NCBI GenBank assembly: GCA_051892195.1
Contig: JBJFFZ010000125.1
Coordinates: 1 to 8,840 of the forward strand
DNA: 8,840 nucleotides
Direction: 5' to 3'
Origin: CAKQOE01 sp051892195
Lineage (GTDB): Bacteria; Bacillota; Clostridia; Peptostreptococcales; Anaerovoracaceae
The notes beneath the pieces are model-generated. The model was not told the origin of the DNA and did not search any database. It saw only the letters and a list, made by a program, of their open reading frames with translations. Within the stretch, counting starts at the first letter, position 1. Each line of letters begins with the position of its first letter. This document shows, one piece after another, positions 6,383 through 8,840 of the stretch. The translations under genes and the position numbers were made by a program.

Positions 6383-6403
6383 TCCGGACATATCCATCCG
6401 GAC
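6383..6403. repeat. Paired TCCGGA palindromes between permease and crotonase genes
   Basis: TCCGGAC occurs twice, 14 bp apart (6383-6389 and 6397-6403). Because TCCGGA is its own complement, the copies can also pair as a 6-bp GC-rich stem with an 8-nt loop in the transcript between the permease stop and the crotonase ribosome binding site. It could mark an RNA-processing or partial attenuation point, or be chance. Confidence 0.3.
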
Positions 6404-6408
6404 GTTCG

Positions 6409-7830
6409 TTACTGCTTTTCATCCATACCTGTTAAAAGGCTTCTGCGTTCCTCATAGTCCATTTTTCCGCTCCGTCTGTTATATGTGAAATAGACAATAA
6501 CCGCAGCAGCCGCAAAAACGGCAAGCCCTGTCCACTCTACAGGAATAAGGCCTGACGGTCCCCACGGTGTATAGATAAACAGATACGCAATACAGAAAAC
6601 CACGGAAATCCAGCCGATTGCCGTACCGCACGGAACTTTATACGGCCGGTTGATTTCAGGCATTGTTTTTCTCAGCTTCAGGAATGCAAATGTTACAAAC
6701 AGCCATGTAATGATCAGTCCAAAGGAACTGATGTCCATAATTCCCACATAAATCACAGAATTTGTCCCGAGGAACGGAGCTGCTGTTCCCAGCAGAAACA
6801 TGAGAAGAATCGCATTCTTTGGAGTTCCGTATACCGGATGGAGCACTGCCAGTTTGTCAGGAATCATCTTTGCTCTGGCAAGTCCGTAAAGGAAGCGGCT
6901 GCCTGCAATATAGGCTGCATTCCATGTGGTGAGCATTCCCAGAAGAGATGCAAACGTGACAAATCCCACTGCAATCTTTGATCCTCCAAAGAGCATGCCC
7001 ACAGCCTGAACAACCACAAGTCCTTCCCCTGCGCGCATTTCAGCCGGCATGGCAAATGCCAGTCCCAGAATAATCAGTATATAGAAAAGAGCAGATCCCC
7101 AGACAGTCATCAGAACCAGCCTTCCTACCGTCTTCGGCGATATATCCGTCTCCTCTACTGCCTGCGGGATTGCATTGAATCCGCTGAGAAATCCCGGAAC
7201 CATCAGCATGATTGTTGTAAGACCTGCAGCATCCGTAAAGAGGGGCTGCGCATTTGACGCATCTCCCATTGTGATTCCGGAACCGCAGAAAAAGATTGCT
7301 GCAAGGGTAAGAATTGCCACAGCAGCAGTCTGTATCCAGCCTGACAGCTTAACCCCGCGATAGTTGATAAATGCAAAAAAAGTATTAAAGATAATTGCAA
7401 TTATTACGTTCGTAAGCATTACAGGCTTGCCCATGACAGTATACAGCTCGCCTGCCATGGGAATGTTAATCCCGAGATTCCCGAGAATAATCGGAAACAT
7501 AATGGCCTCCACAAGGATAAAGCCCACCCACAGCAGAATAACGCACCAGCTAACAATAAGGGCAGGTATCTCTCCCAGTCCCATGAAGGTAATGCTCACA
7601 TCAACTCCAATCTTAGGAAAAGCAGATGTCAGCTCGGCATAAATGAGCCCGATGAGACTGCACAGCACAGCAGCCACTGCAAATGCCAGAATACCGCCTC
7701 CGGTCCCCGGAGTAACGCTCCAGTAGCCTGCATAAATCACCCAGGACCATCCAATCACAGCCCCGATGCCTATGGAAAGCAGATTCCACTTAGACAGCGA
7801 TCTTACCATGGTCGTTTTCTTTTCTTCCAT
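6409..7830 (-). CDS. APC-superfamily amino acid/amine permease
   Basis: This 473-residue inner-membrane transporter has about 12 helices. The helix-1 glycine motif GIGAVIGWSW (21-30) is where APC carriers unwind to bind the amino group of the substrate. GFLSGFNAIPQAVEETDI (213-230) in the helix 6-7 region is the second part of the site and is typical of the family. RFLYGLARAKMIPDKLAVLH (312-331) and RPYKVP (395-400) are further APC hallmarks. AAGGAG lies 7 nt before the ATG at 7830. The gene has its own promoter and a leader of about 130 nt, and is probably the first gene of a four-gene operon with the crotonase, CoA-transferase and PAP2 genes. The substrate is likely an amino acid, polyamine or related compound. 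The nearby gamma-glutamyl hydrolase would fit a gamma-glutamyl amine or GABA-like compound, but this is inference. Confidence 0.92.
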   Translation of the reverse strand: MEEKKTTMVRSLSKWNLLSIGIGAVIGWSWVIYAGYWSVTPGTGGGILAFAVAAVLCSLIGLIYAELTSAFPKIGVDVSITFMGLGEIPALIVSWCVILLWVGFILVEAIMFPIILGNLGINIPMAGELYTVMGKPVMLTNVIIAIIFNTFFAFINYRGVKLSGWIQTAAVAILTLAAIFFCGSGITMGDASNAQPLFTDAAGLTTIMLMVPGFLSGFNAIPQAVEETDISPKTVGRLVLMTVWGSALFYILIILGLAFAMPAEMRAGEGLVVVQAVGMLFGGSKIAVGFVTFASLLGMLTTWNAAYIAGSRFLYGLARAKMIPDKLAVLHPVYGTPKNAILLMFLLGTAAPFLGTNSVIYVGIMDISSFGLIITWLFVTFAFLKLRKTMPEINRPYKVPCGTAIGWISVVFCIAYLFIYTPWGPSGLIPVEWTGLAVFAAAAVIVYFTYNRRSGKMDYEERRSLLTGMDEKQ

Positions 7831-7857
7831 ACAAGTTCTCCTTTTTACAATAACATA

Positions 7858-7914
7858 TCAACCATAACCTTTTTGAGAAGTCTGTTCCGCTTTTAGACAG
7901 ATGACAGCCCTCAT
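7858..7914 (-). CDS. Possible 18-residue leader peptide upstream of the permease
   Basis: Within the permease leader the minus strand has AGGAGA, 6 nt, then ATG and 18 codons reading MRAVICLKAEQTSQKGYG, ending TGA 27 nt before the permease ATG. The ribosome binding site is as good as those of the real genes. The hairpin at 7898-7917 overlaps its start codon. The codons are not enriched for one amino acid, so it is not an obvious attenuator peptide. It may be a regulatory upstream reading frame, a small protein, or chance. Confidence 0.3.
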   Translation of the reverse strand: MRAVICLKAEQTSQKGYG

Positions 7915-7917
7915 CTG
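7898..7917 (-). repeat. Perfect hairpin in the permease leader
   Basis: CAGATGA and TCATCTG are perfect 7-bp arms around a 6-nt loop (7905-7910). In the minus-strand transcript the 5' arm contains the ATG of the 18-codon reading frame, so pairing would hide that start. No T-run follows, so it is not a terminator. Confidence 0.45.
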
Positions 7918-7966
7918 CTTTCTCCTGCTGCCGGGTCAAAAAGCACAAACGTCCTGCCTCACACTG

Positions 7967-7972
7967 ATTATA
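7967..7972 (-). promoter_or_regulatory. -10 box of the predicted permease operon promoter
   Basis: A perfect TATAAT preceded directly by TG lies on the minus strand about 137 bp before the permease ATG. No strong -35 box stands at 16-18 bp; the best match, TTAGAC, is 19 bp away and overlaps an inverted repeat (7993-8027). A weak -35 with a strong -10 suggests an activated or repressed promoter. Transcription would start near 7960. Confidence 0.5.
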
Positions 7973-7992
7973 CACTATGAAACGCATTGCCG

Positions 7993-8027
7993 TCTAATTT
8001 CCAGAGCATTTCAAAATCAAAATTAGA
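7993..8027. repeat. 8-bp inverted repeat between hydrolase and permease genes
   Basis: TCTAATTT (7993-8000) and AAATTAGA (8020-8027) are perfect inverted arms with 19 bp between them, starting 3 bp after the hydrolase stop codon on the minus strand. No T-run follows the second arm, so a terminator role is weak. One arm reaches the -35 position of the permease promoter, so an operator is possible. ATGCTCT also occurs twice here as a direct repeat on the minus strand. Confidence 0.35.
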
Positions 8028-8030
8028 GCA

Positions 8031-8732
8031 TCATTTACAGGCATCCACAAAGGATTGAAATATTTTCAGGCTCTTTGGATCAATCTTATAAGAAAACTCC
8101 GGATGCCACTGAACTGCCCAGATGTATTTCTGTTGAGGCATATAAACTGCTTCAATCAGGCCATCCTCCGATTCAGCCATGACATTCAGCTTCACAGACA
8201 GATTTCTGACTGCCTGATGATGATAACTGTTTACACCGATGATTTCCTCACCGATCAGGTCATACAAGGGCGTTCCATGGCAGATTCTTACCTTGTGTAT
8301 TTCTCTGTCATAGGGCGCCGTCATATGATGCTGGATGGCGGATGGATGCTGCGTGGGCAGATCCTGATACAGGGTTCCTCCTAAAGCAGCATTGATAAAC
8401 TGAATGCCTCTGCAGATTCCAAGCACTGCCTTGTCTTCTGTCATTGCAGTTTTAAGGACCTGAAGTTCCATTTCATCTCTTTCTGAGCAGGATACAACCA
8501 TTCCCGGAATCCCTTTCTCCCCATAAAGCTCAGTGCCAACATCATGGCCGCCAGTAAAAAGGAAGCCGCTGCACATAGCACACAGCCGCTCAATGTCTGT
8601 CCCATCTGCTGTCATCGGAAATATGAATGGCAGCCCCCCTGCTGCTTTGATTCCGTCAAGATAACCAGGAAGCATCCACAGACTTTCCTTTTCATCATCC
8701 CATAAAGGCATTACTCCTATAACCGGCTTCAT
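8031..8732 (-). CDS. Gamma-glutamyl-gamma-aminobutyrate hydrolase (PuuD-like) family, peptidase C26
   Basis: This 233-residue cytosolic class-I glutamine-amidotransferase-fold hydrolase belongs to the family that cleaves gamma-glutamyl bonds, for example gamma-glutamyl-GABA to glutamate and GABA in PuuD. The catalytic cysteine is in GICRG (C107 from the chosen start). H210 and E212 in WHPE complete the triad. FTGGHDV (59-65) and NSYHHQAV (168-175) are typical of the PuuD-like branch. Length and all motifs are complete. The start is set at 8732 because GGAGG (8740-8744) is 7 nt from this ATG, but only 1 nt from the in-frame ATG two codons earlier at 8738. The permease gene follows after about 200 bp with its own promoter. 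The leader carries a terminator-like hairpin. The true substrate may be another gamma-glutamyl compound. Confidence 0.92.
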   Translation of the reverse strand: MKPVIGVMPLWDDEKESLWMLPGYLDGIKAAGGLPFIFPMTADGTDIERLCAMCSGFLFTGGHDVGTELYGEKGIPGMVVSCSERDEMELQVLKTAMTEDKAVLGICRGIQFINAALGGTLYQDLPTQHPSAIQHHMTAPYDREIHKVRICHGTPLYDLIGEEIIGVNSYHHQAVRNLSVKLNVMAESEDGLIEAVYMPQQKYIWAVQWHPEFSYKIDPKSLKIFQSFVDACK

Positions 8733-8739
8733 TTTCATT

Positions 8740-8744
8740 CCTCC
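8740..8744 (-). promoter_or_regulatory. Ribosome binding site deciding the hydrolase start
   Basis: GGAGG on the minus strand is only 1 nt from the ATG at 8738 but 7 nt from the ATG at 8732. Normal spacing favours the second. Confidence 0.65.
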
Positions 8745-8759
8745 AGACTTTTACATAGT

Positions 8760-8801
8760 AAAAAAGCAGGCAACGAGAGTCATAGACCCCATTGTCTGCT
8801 T
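8760..8801 (-). terminator. Terminator-like hairpin in front of the hydrolase gene (attenuator or end of an upstream transcript)
   Basis: On the minus strand AAGCAGACAATGGGG can pair with CTCTCGTTGCCTGCTT (arms within 8764-8801): about 14 pairs including a few G-U, one A-C mismatch and a loop of about 8 nt. TTTTTT completes the stem and tail (8760-8765). This has the form of a rho-independent terminator. It lies after the predicted promoter and 28 bp before the hydrolase start, so it could be an attenuator. It could equally be the terminator of a gene lying beyond the window. Confidence 0.7.
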
Positions 8802-8811
8802 CAATGAAAAT

Positions 8812-8820
8812 ATTATATCA
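8812..8820 (-). promoter_or_regulatory. Extended -10 promoter upstream of the hydrolase gene
   Basis: TGATATAAT on the minus strand is a perfect extended -10 element (TGnTATAAT). The 23 bases left in the window upstream of it show no good -35 box, which extended -10 promoters can lack. The start would be near 8805, immediately before the terminator-like hairpin. Confidence 0.5.
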
Positions 8821-8840
8821 TTTCCCGTCTGAAAAGGAAT

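Noticed and set aside
7790..7987. 65-codon minus-strand frame overlapping the permease start and leader
   Set aside because: It overlaps the permease ATG in another frame, crosses the predicted permease promoter and is rich in unlikely composition; no ribosome binding site.
8031..8732. Carbamoyl-phosphate, anthranilate or GMP synthase amidotransferase subunit
   Set aside because: The GICRG nucleophile region, FTGGHDV and NSYHHQAV stretches and the lack of a synthase partner fit the PuuD-like C26 branch instead.
1..8840. CRISPR, tRNA, rRNA, phage or defence-system content
   Set aside because: No repeat-spacer periodicity, cloverleaf, rRNA segment, integrase, nuclease or toxin-antitoxin gene was seen on either strand.

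Overview
The window looks like a fragment of a draft genome or metagenome-assembled genome of a clostridial Bacillota, most likely a Lachnospiraceae-type gut anaerobe. This is inferred from the gene families, the strong AGGAG-type ribosome binding sites, the moderate base composition and the fermentative CoA chemistry; there is no rRNA or marker gene to confirm it. Every real gene reads on the minus strand, so transcription runs from high to low coordinates. A run of exactly 100 N (3503-3602) splits the window into two contigs whose true spacing is unknown.

Right-hand block (8840 down to 3693), in transcription order: a class-I glutamine-amidotransferase-like gamma-glutamyl hydrolase (peptidase C26, PuuD-like); a 12-helix APC-superfamily permease behind its own long leader; a crotonase-fold enoyl-CoA hydratase/isomerase-like protein; an acetyl-CoA hydrolase/4-hydroxybutyrate CoA-transferase-family enzyme; and a PAP2 lipid phosphatase. 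The last four are separated by only 27-58 bp and look like one operon. The set suggests uptake of an amino acid or amine-like compound, hydrolysis of a gamma-glutamyl bond, and activation and rearrangement of a short carboxylic acid as its CoA ester using acetyl-CoA as donor. The substrate cannot be read from the sequence, and the aminotransferase and dehydrogenase steps such a route would need are not in the window. The 5' leaders are unusual. The hydrolase gene has a terminator-like hairpin right after a good extended -10 promoter, and the permease leader holds a hairpin overlapping the start of an 18-codon open reading frame with its own ribosome binding site.

Left-hand block (3502 down to 1): the C-terminal 59 codons of a membrane protein cut by the gap, followed by a strong rho-independent terminator; then a promoter region with a perfect 8+1+8 bp palindrome; then an OmpR-type response regulator, a HAMP/HisKA sensor kinase whose extracytoplasmic loop is very short, and a two-helix membrane protein, joined by overlaps. 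The last gene, cut by the window start, is a DHA2 (EmrB/QacA-like) drug-efflux-type MFS transporter with its own promoter and an operator-like dyad. This arrangement resembles an envelope-stress or drug-sensing two-component operon next to an efflux pump.

There is no sign of tRNA, rRNA, CRISPR, insertion sequence or phage material. Nothing here is convincingly a new defence or mobile system; the most interesting material is the catabolic cluster and its leaders.
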